DNA from: an uncultured Clostridia bacterium
Lineage (GTDB): Bacteria; Bacillota; Clostridia; Oscillospirales; Acutalibacteraceae
DNA length: 56,277 bases
NCBI GenBank assembly: GCA_947632385.1
Contig: CANRPD010000009.1
Coordinates: 1 to 56,277, forward strand
Direction: 5' to 3'
Shown here: one piece after another, positions 1-7,780 of the stretch
Numbering within the stretch: position 1 is the first letter of the stretch
Layout: the number at the start of each line of letters is the position of its first letter
Program-made: the position numbers and the translations under genes
The notes under the pieces: generated by a model
Seen by the model: only the letters and a program-made list of their open reading frames with translations
The model's database searches: none
Told to the model about the DNA's origin: nothing

Positions 1-84
1 TCCTGCTGGAAGGCGTAGATCCGCCCAGGAGGAGGACGGTCCCCCCACCCCCGCCCGGGCCCGGATCTACGCCTTCCAGCAGGA
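1..84. repeat. 23-bp perfect inverted repeat at the window edge
   Basis: Bases 1-23 are the exact reverse complement of bases 62-84, with a 38-base spacer. The right arm lies in frame inside the following coding region (it encodes IYAFQQ), so it looks like genuine gene sequence. The left arm then looks like a fold-back copy of it. A perfect long-looped palindrome exactly at a sequence end is a common assembly or amplification artefact. A real cruciform cannot be excluded from this window alone. Confidence 0.85.
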
Positions 85-802
85 CCGCCTGGGCGTGCGC
101 TACATGTGCGAGGCGGACAGCTCCGTTTCCAGCTATTCCGCCGTGACCTTCGGCCTGCTGGCCCCCGAGACCCCCGCCGTCACCGTGGACGGCGTCCGGG
201 CGGACGGCGTCATGACCACCCAGGTGTTCACCCTGTTCCGGGGCCGGCTGATGAACGCCCCCCTGGGGGTCAATCAGGAGGAATACCTCAACCCCTTCGA
301 GCGCCCCTCCTCCACCGCCCTCACCTGCCGGGACATCGACGGCGACGGCCTGCTGGAGATCCCCACCGCGGCCCCCCTGCCCTGGGTGGACGATACCCCC
401 GCCCAGGACCTCACCCGCACCCTGGTCACCTGGAACCGGTTCGATGTGCTGTCGGGCTGCGTCCCCGCCCTGCACACCGTGATGAACCCCTCGGAAAACT
501 ACTTTTTCCCCATCCCCACCGTCCTGTCCGATCCCCTGGAGACCCTCACCACGGTCAACGACCCGGAGGCCCGCACCCTCACCGTGCGCAGCCTCATCGC
601 CCTGCCGGACCGGGACCCCGCCCTGGGGCCCATCCTCTTCACCGTCCAGGTCTTCCCCCGGCAGCAGTGGGAGCTCTCCCCGCCCGAGGGGTATGAGGCC
701 GTGAACCTGCAGGCCGAGACGGTCTACGCCATCCGTGCCGTCACCCTGCCCGCCGAGCCCACCCGGCAGATTGTCCAGGGCTTCCGGCTCATCAGCGAAT
801 AA
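2..802 (+). CDS. 5'-truncated hypothetical protein with a DIDGDG motif
   Basis: The frame is open from the window edge to a TAA at 800-802, so the gene starts outside the window. The first GTG inside is at 95, but coding sense (IYAFQQDRLGVRYMCEAD) clearly continues upstream to about base 60. Bases before that may be fold-back artefact. The visible 235 or so residues contain a DIDGDGLLEIP segment, an Asp-rich calcium-loop-like motif seen in FG-GAP/VCBS-type extracytoplasmic proteins, and otherwise look like a beta-rich secreted domain. No transmembrane helix or catalytic motif is visible. It ends 37 bases before a response regulator and probably belongs to the same operon, perhaps as an envelope protein connected with that two-component system. 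The function is unknown. Confidence 0.7.
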   Translation, partial: PAGRRRSAQEEDGPPTPARARIYAFQQDRLGVRYMCEADSSVSSYSAVTFGLLAPETPAVTVDGVRADGVMTTQVFTLFRGRLMNAPLGVNQEEYLNPFERPSSTALTCRDIDGDGLLEIPTAAPLPWVDDTPAQDLTRTLVTWNRFDVLSGCVPALHTVMNPSENYFFPIPTVLSDPLETLTTVNDPEARTLTVRSLIALPDRDPALGPILFTVQVFPRQQWELSPPEGYEAVNLQAETVYAIRAVTLPAEPTRQIVQGFRLISE

Positions 803-839
803 GGGCCTCCCCGGCCCATCAGCAAAAGGAGTGTTTTCA

Positions 840-1544
<705 letters not shown>

Positions 1545-1586
1545 GCGCCCCGTTTCCGCGTTTTTTCTTAGAAGGGAGGTCCCGGC

Positions 1587-3068
1587 ATGAAACTGCGGTT
1601 CGCCGCCAAAAGCATTTCCCGCCGCTGGTTCGTCAACACCATCGGCGTGGTGCTCCTGTTGCTCACCGTGTCCATCACCGCCCTGTCCTTCACCCTGAAA
1701 AACTCCACCTACAGCGGCATCGAGCAGACCATCACCGGCCGCATGGACGAGCTCCTCAACTGGATCACCGCCGACGGCCGCCCCCAGAACGCCTCCGAAT
1801 TCTCCGCCATCGCCCGGGATTACATCGAGAGCTTCCCGGACAAGGACTCCATGGAGATCATGGCCCTCAACCGCAGCGGCGCCATCTTCGTCACCTCCAC
1901 CGGCTTCGAGCCCGACCAGAGCCAGGAGATGCCCGATTACGAAGAGGCCCTGCGCACCGCCAGCAACACCGGCCAGTGGGTGGGGCGCCTCAACACCGGG
2001 GAAAAGGTCATGGCCGTCACCCGGGTGGTGCGCAGCGGCAACGGCAGCATCACCGGCTCCGTGCGGTACCTGGTGTCCATGGAGCGCGCCGACGCCCAGA
2101 CCCACCGGGCCATCCTGATCCTGGTGGCCGCCGGCGTGTTCATCATGCTCCTCATCACCTTCTCCGGCATCTACTTCATCCGCTCCATCCTGGTCCCCGT
2201 CCAGCAGGTCAGCGACAGCGCCAAAAAGATCGCCCAGGGGGATTTCGCCGTGCGCATCGCCAAGGCCCGGGACGACGAGCTGGGCCAGCTGTGCGATTCC
2301 ATCAACGACATGGCCGGGGAGCTGGCCGCCTCTGAGCTGCTGAAAAACGACTTCATCTCCTCCGTCTCCCACGAGCTGCGCACCCCCCTCACCGCCATCC
2401 AGGGCTGGGCCGAGACCCTCCAGGAGGACCCCGACCCCGCCACCTCTCAAAAGGGCATGGCCATCATCATCCGGGAGGCCGGCCGCCTTTCCGGCCTGGT
2501 GGAGGAGCTGCTGGACTTTTCCCGCCTGCAGAGCGGCCGCATGCGCCTGCTGGTGTCCCGGGTGGACGTGATGACCGAGCTGGACGCTGCGGTCTTCCTG
2601 TTCACCGACCGGGCCCACAGCGAGGGCAAGGACCTGGTCTATGAGGAGACCGCCACCCTGCCCCCCGTCTACGGGGACGTGAACCGCCTGCGCCAGGTGT
2701 TCGTCAACATCCTGGACAACGCCCTCAAGTACACCGGCCCCGGCGGCTCCATCACCGTCTCCGCCCGGGAGAGCGCCGGCCGGGTCACCGCCACCATCCG
2801 GGACACGGGCTGCGGCATCCCGGCGGAGCACCTGCCCTTCGTCAAAAAGAAATTCTACAAAGCCAACCAACTGGTCCGGGGCTCGGGCATCGGCCTGGCC
2901 GTGGCGGATGAGATCGTCACCATGCACGGCGGCGAGCTCACCGTGGAGAGCCAGGAGGGCGTGGGCACCGCGGTGCGCATCACCCTGCCCACCTGCCGCC
3001 TGGCCCGCCTGCAGCCGGAGCGCACCGCCCCGGAGATCCAGAAATACATCCAGGAAAGAGGAGACTAA
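1587..3068 (+). CDS. Membrane sensor histidine kinase
   Basis: This 493-residue kinase has transmembrane helices at about 14-36 and 175-198 bracketing a sensor domain of about 135 residues outside the membrane. A HAMP linker follows (about 199-250), then a HisKA domain with phospho-accepting H262 in SSVSHELRTP. The HATPase domain has an N-box NILDNALKY and glycine boxes DTGCGIP and GSGIGLAVA. The AAGGGAGG ribosome site lies 8-9 bases before the ATG. It pairs with the regulator just upstream and is followed without a gap by yqhQ: its stop at 3066-3068 abuts the next ATG. The sensor domain is not a family I recognise, so the stimulus is unknown. Confidence 0.95.
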   Translation: MKLRFAAKSISRRWFVNTIGVVLLLLTVSITALSFTLKNSTYSGIEQTITGRMDELLNWITADGRPQNASEFSAIARDYIESFPDKDSMEIMALNRSGAIFVTSTGFEPDQSQEMPDYEEALRTASNTGQWVGRLNTGEKVMAVTRVVRSGNGSITGSVRYLVSMERADAQTHRAILILVAAGVFIMLLITFSGIYFIRSILVPVQQVSDSAKKIAQGDFAVRIAKARDDELGQLCDSINDMAGELAASELLKNDFISSVSHELRTPLTAIQGWAETLQEDPDPATSQKGMAIIIREAGRLSGLVEELLDFSRLQSGRMRLLVSRVDVMTELDAAVFLFTDRAHSEGKDLVYEETATLPPVYGDVNRLRQVFVNILDNALKYTGPGGSITVSARESAGRVTATIRDTGCGIPAEHLPFVKKKFYKANQLVRGSGIGLAVADEIVTMHGGELTVESQEGVGTAVRITLPTCRLARLQPERTAPEIQKYIQERGD

Positions 3069-4010
3069 ATGGCCAAGAAGATCACCACCATCGGCGGACA
3101 GGCGCTGATGGAGGGCATCATGATGGTGGGTCCCACCCGCACGGTGGCGGCCTTTTGCAGCGAACAGGGGGTCATCACCACCCAGGAGATCACCACCCCC
3201 CGCCTCACGAAGAAATATCCCATTCTGGGCAAGCCCTTCATCCGGGGCATCTTCTCCCTCATCGACTCCTACCGCCTGGGCTACAAGGCCCTGTCCCTTT
3301 CCGCGGACAAGCTGGCCGAAGAGGCGGGGGAGGAGGAAGAGCTCACCGGCCTGGACAAATGGCTCAACGACCACCTGGGGGACAAGCTCACCGGCGTCCT
3401 CATGGGGATCGCCGCGGTGCTGGGGGTGGCCCTGGCCCTGGTGCTGTTCTTCATGCTGCCCACGGTGCTGTTCAATCTCCTCCAGCGCCTGGCAGGGCCG
3501 GGCATCGCCTGGGCCCGCTCCCTTTTCGAGGGGGTCCTGCGCATCGCCCTGTTTTTGGGCTACGTCCTGCTCATCTCCCTCCTGCCGGACATCCGCCGGG
3601 TGTTCCAGTACCACGGCGCCGAGCACAAGACCATCTTCTGCTATGAGAACGACCTCCCCCTCACCGTGGAGAACGTCCGGGCCCAGGGCCGGTTCCATCC
3701 CCGCTGCGGCACCAGCTTCCTGATGCTCATGCTGCTGCTGGGGGTGGTGGTGGGCTTTTTCATCCCCTTCTCCAACCCCTTCCTGCGCACCTTCACCAAG
3801 CTGCTGTGCATCCCGGTGATCATGAACATCGGCTACGAGGTGCAAAAGCTCTGCGCCCACAAGGAGGGCCTCTGGTGCCGCCTCCTCACGGCCCCGGGGC
3901 TGTGGATGCAGCGGCTGACGGTGAAGGAGCCCGACGACCGGATGATCGAGGCCGCCATCGCCGCCATGCAGGCCGTCATCCCCGAGCACGGCGAGGACCT
4001 GATCCGATGA
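3069..4010 (+). CDS. yqhQ: YqhQ-like DUF1385 membrane protein
   Basis: This 313-residue protein opens with GGQALMEGIMMVGP, the family signature of DUF1385 (Bacillus YqhQ). About four hydrophobic helices are visible, for example near 116-140, 155-178, 215-238 and 240-262. A conserved HGAEHK segment lies at the start of the second half. The biochemical role is not established for the family. The ATG directly follows the stop of the kinase gene, with AAAGAGGAG inside the kinase's last codons as the likely ribosome site. Its stop overlaps the prmC start in ATGA, so the two are translationally coupled, as is usual in Clostridia. Confidence 0.9.
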   Translation: MAKKITTIGGQALMEGIMMVGPTRTVAAFCSEQGVITTQEITTPRLTKKYPILGKPFIRGIFSLIDSYRLGYKALSLSADKLAEEAGEEEELTGLDKWLNDHLGDKLTGVLMGIAAVLGVALALVLFFMLPTVLFNLLQRLAGPGIAWARSLFEGVLRIALFLGYVLLISLLPDIRRVFQYHGAEHKTIFCYENDLPLTVENVRAQGRFHPRCGTSFLMLMLLLGVVVGFFIPFSNPFLRTFTKLLCIPVIMNIGYEVQKLCAHKEGLWCRLLTAPGLWMQRLTVKEPDDRMIEAAIAAMQAVIPEHGEDLIR

Positions 4011-4855
4011 CCTGCCGGCAGCTGTACCAGGCCGCCCGCCGGCAGCTTTCCCAGGCCGGGGCAGAGCCCGCCGACGCGGCGGCCCTGGCCCGGGCTTTTT
4101 TGGGCCTTTCCCGGGAGGCTCTGGCCCTCCACGGCGACCGCGTCCCCGCCCCGGAGGCCGCCGCCGCCTTCCGCGCCGCGGTGGCAGAGCGGGCCCGCCG
4201 CCGCCCCCTGCAGTACATCCTGGGCGAATGGGACTTTCTGGGCCTGCGCCTCCGGGTGGGAGAGGGCGTCCTCATCCCCCGGGAGGACACGGCGGTGCTG
4301 GTGGAGGCCGTTTCCCGGCACATCGCGCCCTTGGCCGCCCCCCAGGGCCTGGATCTCTGCGCCGGCAGCGGGGCGGTGGGCCTGGCTCTCTGCCAAGCCA
4401 AGCCCGATGCCCGGGTCACCTGCGTGGAGCTTTCTCCCGCCGCCCTGGGCTTTCTCCGGGAAAACTGCGCCCGCTACCCGGCTTTTTCGGTCCACCCCCA
4501 GGCCGGGGACATCCTGGACCCCGCCACCGCCGGGGGCTTTCCCCCCGCCTCTTTGGACTTTCTGGCCGCCAACCCGCCCTACATCGCCACCGCAGCGCTC
4601 CCCACGCTCCAGCCCGAGGTCCTCTGGGAACCCCCGCTCGCCCTGGACGGCGGCCCGGACGGCCTCACCTTTTACCGGGCTTTGGCGGCCCTCTGGGTGG
4701 AGAAAGTCCGGCCCGGGGGCTGCGTCGCCGTGGAGATCGGCGAAGAACAGGCCCCGGCGGTGCAGGCGCTGTTCGCCCAGGCGGGGGTGGGCTCCCTCCG
4801 CCTCCTGCGGGACTGGGCCGGCCTGCCCCGGTGCGTTTTCGGCGTGAAGCAGTGA
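4007..4855 (+). CDS. prmC: Release factor glutamine N5-methyltransferase PrmC
   Basis: This 282-residue protein methylates the glutamine of the GGQ loop in peptide chain release factors, using S-adenosylmethionine. An N-terminal helical domain (1-100) carries the LQYILGEWDFLGL segment and IPREDT, the family's P-R-x-[DE]-T motif. The SAM-binding motif DLCAGSGAVGL is at 116-126 and the catalytic NPPY at 189-192. The start is the ATG of the ATGA overlap with yqhQ; longer upstream readings of this frame run back over yqhQ and are not used. The usual neighbour prfA is absent on the 3' side. The gene ends 10 bases before a cloverleaf terminator element. Confidence 0.95.
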   Translation: MTCRQLYQAARRQLSQAGAEPADAAALARAFLGLSREALALHGDRVPAPEAAAAFRAAVAERARRRPLQYILGEWDFLGLRLRVGEGVLIPREDTAVLVEAVSRHIAPLAAPQGLDLCAGSGAVGLALCQAKPDARVTCVELSPAALGFLRENCARYPAFSVHPQAGDILDPATAGGFPPASLDFLAANPPYIATAALPTLQPEVLWEPPLALDGGPDGLTFYRALAALWVEKVRPGGCVAVEIGEEQAPAVQALFAQAGVGSLRLLRDWAGLPRCVFGVKQ

Positions 4856-4865
4856 TTCCCGCCCC

Positions 4866-4948
4866 CCGCCGCGCCCCGGCCGGCGCATTCGCGCCGGCCG
4901 CTTTTTCTGCGAAAAAGGCCGGAGCCTCCGGCCCCGGCGGCGCGGCGG
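4866..4948. repeat. Cloverleaf repeat, copy A (terminator-like)
   Basis: The outer stem is 4866-4875 with 4939-4948 (10 bp, CCGCCGCGCC). Inside are hairpin 1 at 4877-4886/4891-4900 (10 bp, loop ATTC), hairpin 2 at 4901-4906/4912-4917 (CTTTTT/AAAAAG) and hairpin 3 at 4918-4923/4927-4932. Hairpin 1 followed by CTTTTTC is a good rho-independent terminator for prmC on the plus strand. Hairpin 3 plus the other T-tract reads the same way on the minus strand. The architecture is shared with five other sites in this window. Confidence 0.75.
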
Positions 4949-5381
4949 CCCGGGGCTGCCAGCCAACCGCCCCCAGCCGCCGGCCCAAACGGTTCGCTGC
5001 CTAACCGTTCGCGTCCCGAACGACCTTTGTGCAATGTGCTGTTTCGGGTCCTTTTTTGCCCCCGTTTTTTCCGAAAAAGCCATGTGAGGATTTCTTACCG
5101 AAACCCACTTACGGTCAATTTTTTTCACAAAAAACCGGTCGCGTCCCGTTCCGGACCCCCATTTTCCGGCAGATCTGCACGAACCCCGCCGCTGCCCGCC
5201 GTTTGGGGCCCCGGACCCGCTCCCACCCTGCACGAAGTCCACACCTTGATGGGACCATCAAAGATCTGAATAGACTTTCCCGCCCGATGGCCCGGCCCGG
5301 GTCTTGCCGCCCCCTGGCCCCGGGCAAGGGGCCCTCCGCCCAGGCAGGGCGCGGAATTTCGGGTCCCGGGGAGCCGCCGGG
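4949..5381. other. Noncoding stretch, no gene seen
   Basis: No frame here has a ribosome site together with protein-like composition. I see a 7-bp inverted repeat at 4988-4994/5003-5009 (AACGGTT/AACCGTT), T-rich runs around 5050-5075 and 5119-5136, and two CTTAC boxes at 5094-5100 and 5108-5114 resembling the regulator boxes found near 28.1 and 40.9 kb. The strand composition of coding DNA switches across this stretch. Confidence 0.5.
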
Positions 5382-5451
5382 CCGCCGCACATTTTTTCTC
5401 TATCGGAAAAAATGGGGTTTCCCTCCAGAGGGAAACCCCAGGTTGCGGCGG
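5382..5451. repeat. Cloverleaf repeat, copy F (two-hairpin variant, minus-strand terminator)
   Basis: The outer stem is 5382-5389/5444-5451 (CCGCCGCA/TGCGGCGG), extendable by one pair. The T/A hairpin is at 5390-5398/5406-5414 (9 bp). The GC-containing hairpin is at 5415-5425/5428-5438 (11 bp; a perfect 13 bp if 5413-5414 pair here instead). Hairpin 1 of the full form is missing. On the minus strand the stem is followed by TTTTTTCC, so it terminates the kinase-like gene ending at 5521. Confidence 0.75.
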
Positions 5452-5520
5452 CGCGTTCTGCACCCCTGCCAAACCCAATGTGGACGATTTTTGGGTCCTC
5501 AAACCCCTTTTTTTGCCCCC

Positions 5521-6408
5521 TCACCGGCCGGTCTCATCCGACGCCGGCTCCTCGGGCCCGGCGGCCTGCCAGCACTGCCAAAAGTCCTGCACGGTGGGGA
5601 ACCGGCGGCTTTTTTCCGGCTGGGTGGCCCGCAAAACGGCCGCCCACCGGCCCTCCGTGTCCTCCCAGTGGTCCCGGTCGGGGTGGTCCTCCCCGGCGAA
5701 GAGGGAGAGCAGCAGCCGCCCCAGGGTGAACACATTGCTGGAAAAGTCAATGATCCCGCCGATCTCCAGCTCCTCCGGGGGCATCATCCGCCGGGAGCCC
5801 CACCAGGTTCCGGTGGCGTTCACCAGGGGGCCTTTGGCGAACAGGTCCACGTCGCAGAGGGTCAGCCGGCGGCGGGCAAAATCGTACAGCAGGGTGCCGT
5901 CGTACAGGTCCACGGCCACATAGCCCCGCTGCTGGGCACAGGCCAAAAAGTCAAACAGAATGCGGGCTGCGGCCCGTTTTTCCTCCAGCGGCAGCGCCCG
6001 GAACCGCACGTACGGGGACTGGGGATGGGTGAGCTTGGGCCGCTCATCGAAGGTCCAGTGGGCGTGGAGGCACTCCCCCTCCACCCAGGGGAAGAGGAGG
6101 GCGAAGCCCTGGGGCGTCTCCACCGCGTCCAGCAGGGGGATGAGGGCGGGGTAGGCCAGGTCCCGGTACACGGTCTCGGCCCGGCGCAAAGCGGCCACGG
6201 CCTCGGCGGGATCGCCGGAAAAGCCCAGGGTCCGGGCCCCGGCGTACTTCACGAAGAACTTTTTCCCGGCCCGCTCCACGCCGAAGGAGAGGTTCCCGGA
6301 GTCATTTTGGTCGAAGACGGCGAAGGGGGCGCCCAGCTCCAGGAGCCAGCCGAGATCCTGGGGTTCCCGGAGGCAGACGGTGACGCCGCCCAGCTTGATT
6401 TTTACCAT
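5521..6408 (-). CDS. Divergent protein-kinase-like protein
   Basis: This 295-residue soluble protein has the outline of a eukaryotic-type Ser/Thr kinase. It shows a VK lysine (K54), a catalytic-loop-like VDLYDGTLLYD with D167, a metal-site-like CDVDLF (D186, replacing DFG), an APE-like PPEE (211-213) and a helix-F-like DFSSNVFTLG. The usual HRD histidine/arginine and the loop asparagine are replaced, so activity is uncertain. Its length is close to a minimal kinase domain with no sensor or transmembrane part. AAAAAAGGAG precedes the ATG. Upstream on the same strand lie a 39-codon ORF ending 15 bases before this ATG, a terminator-like hairpin and a strong promoter, suggesting attenuation. Copy F terminates it. 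Lipid or small-molecule kinase activity is an alternative. Confidence 0.75.
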   Translation of the reverse strand: MVKIKLGGVTVCLREPQDLGWLLELGAPFAVFDQNDSGNLSFGVERAGKKFFVKYAGARTLGFSGDPAEAVAALRRAETVYRDLAYPALIPLLDAVETPQGFALLFPWVEGECLHAHWTFDERPKLTHPQSPYVRFRALPLEEKRAAARILFDFLACAQQRGYVAVDLYDGTLLYDFARRRLTLCDVDLFAKGPLVNATGTWWGSRRMMPPEELEIGGIIDFSSNVFTLGRLLLSLFAGEDHPDRDHWEDTEGRWAAVLRATQPEKSRRFPTVQDFWQCWQAAGPEEPASDETGR

Positions 6409-6423
6409 AGCCTATCTCCTTTT

Positions 6424-6543
6424 TTAGGGATTGATCTGAACACAAAAGCCGCCCCGGGGCAGCCTGGGGCGGCGCGTCCTTTTGCCGGTGACAAGTCGGC
6501 GGACAAAGTGGGGGGAGCGCTTTTGCAGGCTGATTCCGGTCAT
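6424..6543 (-). CDS. 39-residue leader ORF upstream of the kinase-like gene
   Basis: The ORF starts with ATG at 6543 behind a perfect AAGGAGGT (6551-6558) at 7-base spacing, and ends with TAA at 6424-6426, which abuts the ribosome site of the next gene. The peptide is basic (eight Arg, two Lys) and begins MTGISLQKRS. Its last third is encoded across a GC hairpin followed by TTTTGTG. Placement between a consensus promoter and the kinase-like gene fits a leader peptide, but it could also be a small protein in its own right. The peptide was not recognised. Confidence 0.55.
   Translation of the reverse strand: MTGISLQKRSPHFVRRLVTGKRTRRPRLPRGGFCVQINP
6441..6473 (-). terminator. Attenuator-like hairpin in the kinase-like gene leader
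   Basis: On the minus strand an 8-bp stem GCCGCCCC/GGGGCGGC (6466-6473 with 6448-6455, 10-base loop) is followed by TTTTGTG. It lies inside the 39-codon leader ORF, so a translating ribosome would melt it. That is the arrangement expected for translation-dependent attenuation. The U-tract is short, so termination strength is uncertain. Confidence 0.45.
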
Positions 6544-6581
6544 TTTGTCCACCTCCTTGGGGTTTTTGGGGCTGCAAGGAG

Positions 6582-6610
6582 AGTATACGGGATTTCGGGG
6601 CGGGTGTCAA
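6582..6610 (-). promoter_or_regulatory. Sigma-A promoter for leader ORF and kinase-like gene
   Basis: TTGACA (6605-6610) and TATACT (6582-6587) on the minus strand are separated by exactly 17 bases. Transcription would start near 6575, about 30 bases before the leader ORF. Confidence 0.85.
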
Positions 6611-6639
6611 GGGGGGAAAGGGAGCTGGGAAGTCCGGCG

Positions 6640-6722
6640 CCCGCGCCCGCCGGGCCCCAGGCCCGGCGGCTTTTCGCCGAAGGCGAAAAGCGCCCGCCCC
6701 GTGAGGGGCGGGCGGGCGCGGG
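6640..6722. repeat. Cloverleaf repeat, copy B (between divergent promoters)
   Basis: The outer stem is 6640-6648/6714-6722 (9 bp). Hairpin 1 is 6649-6656/6660-6667 (8 bp), hairpin 2 is 6669-6678/6682-6691 (10 bp, GCTTTTCGCC/GGCGAAAAGC) and hairpin 3 is 6692-6700/6705-6713 (9 bp, loop GTGA). All stems are perfect and nearly contiguous. Unlike the other copies, it lies between two divergent promoters rather than after a gene, so it may insulate them. Confidence 0.75.
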
Positions 6723-6782
6723 TGGGCGGGTGGGCGGGGAAGACCGGCAGAGACCGGCGAAAAACAGAAAACGAATTGGTGC

Positions 6783-6811
6783 TTGTTTTTTTGGGGAAAA
6801 GCATGTACAAT
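6783..6811 (+). promoter_or_regulatory. Promoter for the ThuA-domain gene
   Basis: TTGTTT (6783-6788), a 17-base spacer and TACAAT (6806-6811) lie 27 bases before the ThuA-domain start. The -35 is imperfect and the -10 is good. Confidence 0.6.
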
Positions 6812-6837
6812 GCAGGTAGCATGCCAAAGGAGGCAGA

Positions 6838-7554
6838 ATGATGATCAGAGTGACGGTTTACAACGAGAACGTGCACGAGAAGCTGGATCCGGCGGTGAGC
6901 GCGGTGTACCCCGAAGGCATCCACGGGGCCATCCGCTCGTTTTTGGAGGCGGACGGGGATTTTTCCGTCCGCACGGTGACGCTGGACGACGTGGAGAGCC
7001 TGACGAAGGAGGTGCTGGCCGAGACGGATGTGCTGCTGTGGTGGGGGCACATCGCTCACCACAAGGTGCCGGACGAGGTGGCCCGCCGGGTGCAGGAGGC
7101 CGTGCTGGAGGGCATGGGCTTCATCGCGCTGCATTCGGGGCACCACTCCAAGCCCTTCCGGGCGCTGATGGGCACCAGCTGCAACCTCTCCTGGCGGGAG
7201 GACGGGGACATGGAGCGGGTCTGGGTCGTCAAGCCCGGGCATCCCATTGCCCAGGGGCTGGGGCGGTACTTTGAGCTGCCCCACGACGAGACCTACGCCG
7301 AGCCCTTCGACATCCCGGAGCCCCAGGCCCTGGTGTTCGCCACCTGGTATGAGGGGGGCGAGCTGTTCCGGTCCGGGTGCTGCTACACCCGGGGGGCTGG
7401 GAAGATCTTCTACTTCCAGCCGGGGCACGAGACGTTCCCCATCTACTACGACGCCAACGTGCAGACCGTGCTGAAGAACGCGGTGCGCTGGGCGGCGCCC
7501 ACCGCCCGGGTGCCTCTGGACTGCCCCAACATCCGGAAGATCGGGACGGAGTAA
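6838..7554 (+). CDS. ThuA-domain protein (glutamine-amidotransferase-like fold)
   Basis: About 238 residues match the ThuA (trehalose utilisation) family along their whole length: LLWWGHIAHHKVP near 60, FIALHSGHHSK near 96-106 at the fold's nucleophile-elbow position (no Cys there, as is usual in ThuA), and a C-terminal GKIFYFQPGHE. No signal peptide is visible, so it is cytoplasmic. Family members are linked to sugar metabolism but the reaction is not established. Tandem ATGs occur at 6838 and 6841. AAAGGAGG ends at 6833, giving spacings of 4 and 7, so 6841 may be the true start. The gene is monocistronic between its own promoter and cloverleaf copy C. Confidence 0.9.
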   Translation: MMIRVTVYNENVHEKLDPAVSAVYPEGIHGAIRSFLEADGDFSVRTVTLDDVESLTKEVLAETDVLLWWGHIAHHKVPDEVARRVQEAVLEGMGFIALHSGHHSKPFRALMGTSCNLSWREDGDMERVWVVKPGHPIAQGLGRYFELPHDETYAEPFDIPEPQALVFATWYEGGELFRSGCCYTRGAGKIFYFQPGHETFPIYYDANVQTVLKNAVRWAAPTARVPLDCPNIRKIGTE

Positions 7555-7580
7555 AGGTTGAACGGGCCGGGAGCCGCCGG

Positions 7581-7685
7581 CCCGCCGCACCCGCGGCGCA
7601 GCGCCCACGCGCTGCGCCGCGGCTTCTTTCGGGAGGAAAGAAGCGTCCGCCCCGCCCGCCAGGGCGGGGCGGACGGTGCGGCGGG
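7581..7685. repeat. Cloverleaf repeat, copy C (longest stems)
   Basis: The outer stem is 7581-7590/7676-7685 (CCCGCCGCAC, 10 bp). Hairpin 1 is 7591-7604/7609-7622 (14 bp, loop CCAC), hairpin 2 is 7623-7630/7636-7643 (CTTCTTTC/GAAAGAAG) and hairpin 3 is 7644-7657/7662-7675 (14 bp, loop GCCA). There are no unpaired bases between stems. It begins 26 bases after the ThuA-domain stop and ends 39 bases before the next promoter, so it separates the two transcription units. Confidence 0.8.
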
Positions 7686-7724
7686 GGACCGGCGGGAAAG
7701 CAGGTACCGGCGGCGGGGTGGCCC

Positions 7725-7753
7725 TTGCAAACCGGCGGGTTCTATGGTACACT
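7725..7753 (+). promoter_or_regulatory. Promoter for the BMP-domain/phosphoesterase operon
   Basis: TTGCAA (7725-7730), a 17-base spacer and TACACT (7748-7753) lie 27 bases before the start of the BMP-domain gene. Confidence 0.75.
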
Positions 7754-7780
7754 GGGAGGAGAACGGAAGGAGGAGCAGAC

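Noticed and set aside
5094..5114. CTTACCG and CTTACGG boxes resembling the regulator boxes
   Set aside because: Spacing is 14 bases instead of 11 or 21 and no gene or promoter follows within reach.
4949..5400. Replication origin at the composition switch
   Set aside because: No dnaA, dnaN or DnaA-box cluster is present; an inversion or misjoin explains the switch as well.
6302..6610. Longer minus-strand reading through the kinase-like gene leader
   Set aside because: It overlaps the kinase-like gene in another frame and has no ribosome site, unlike the 39-codon ORF.
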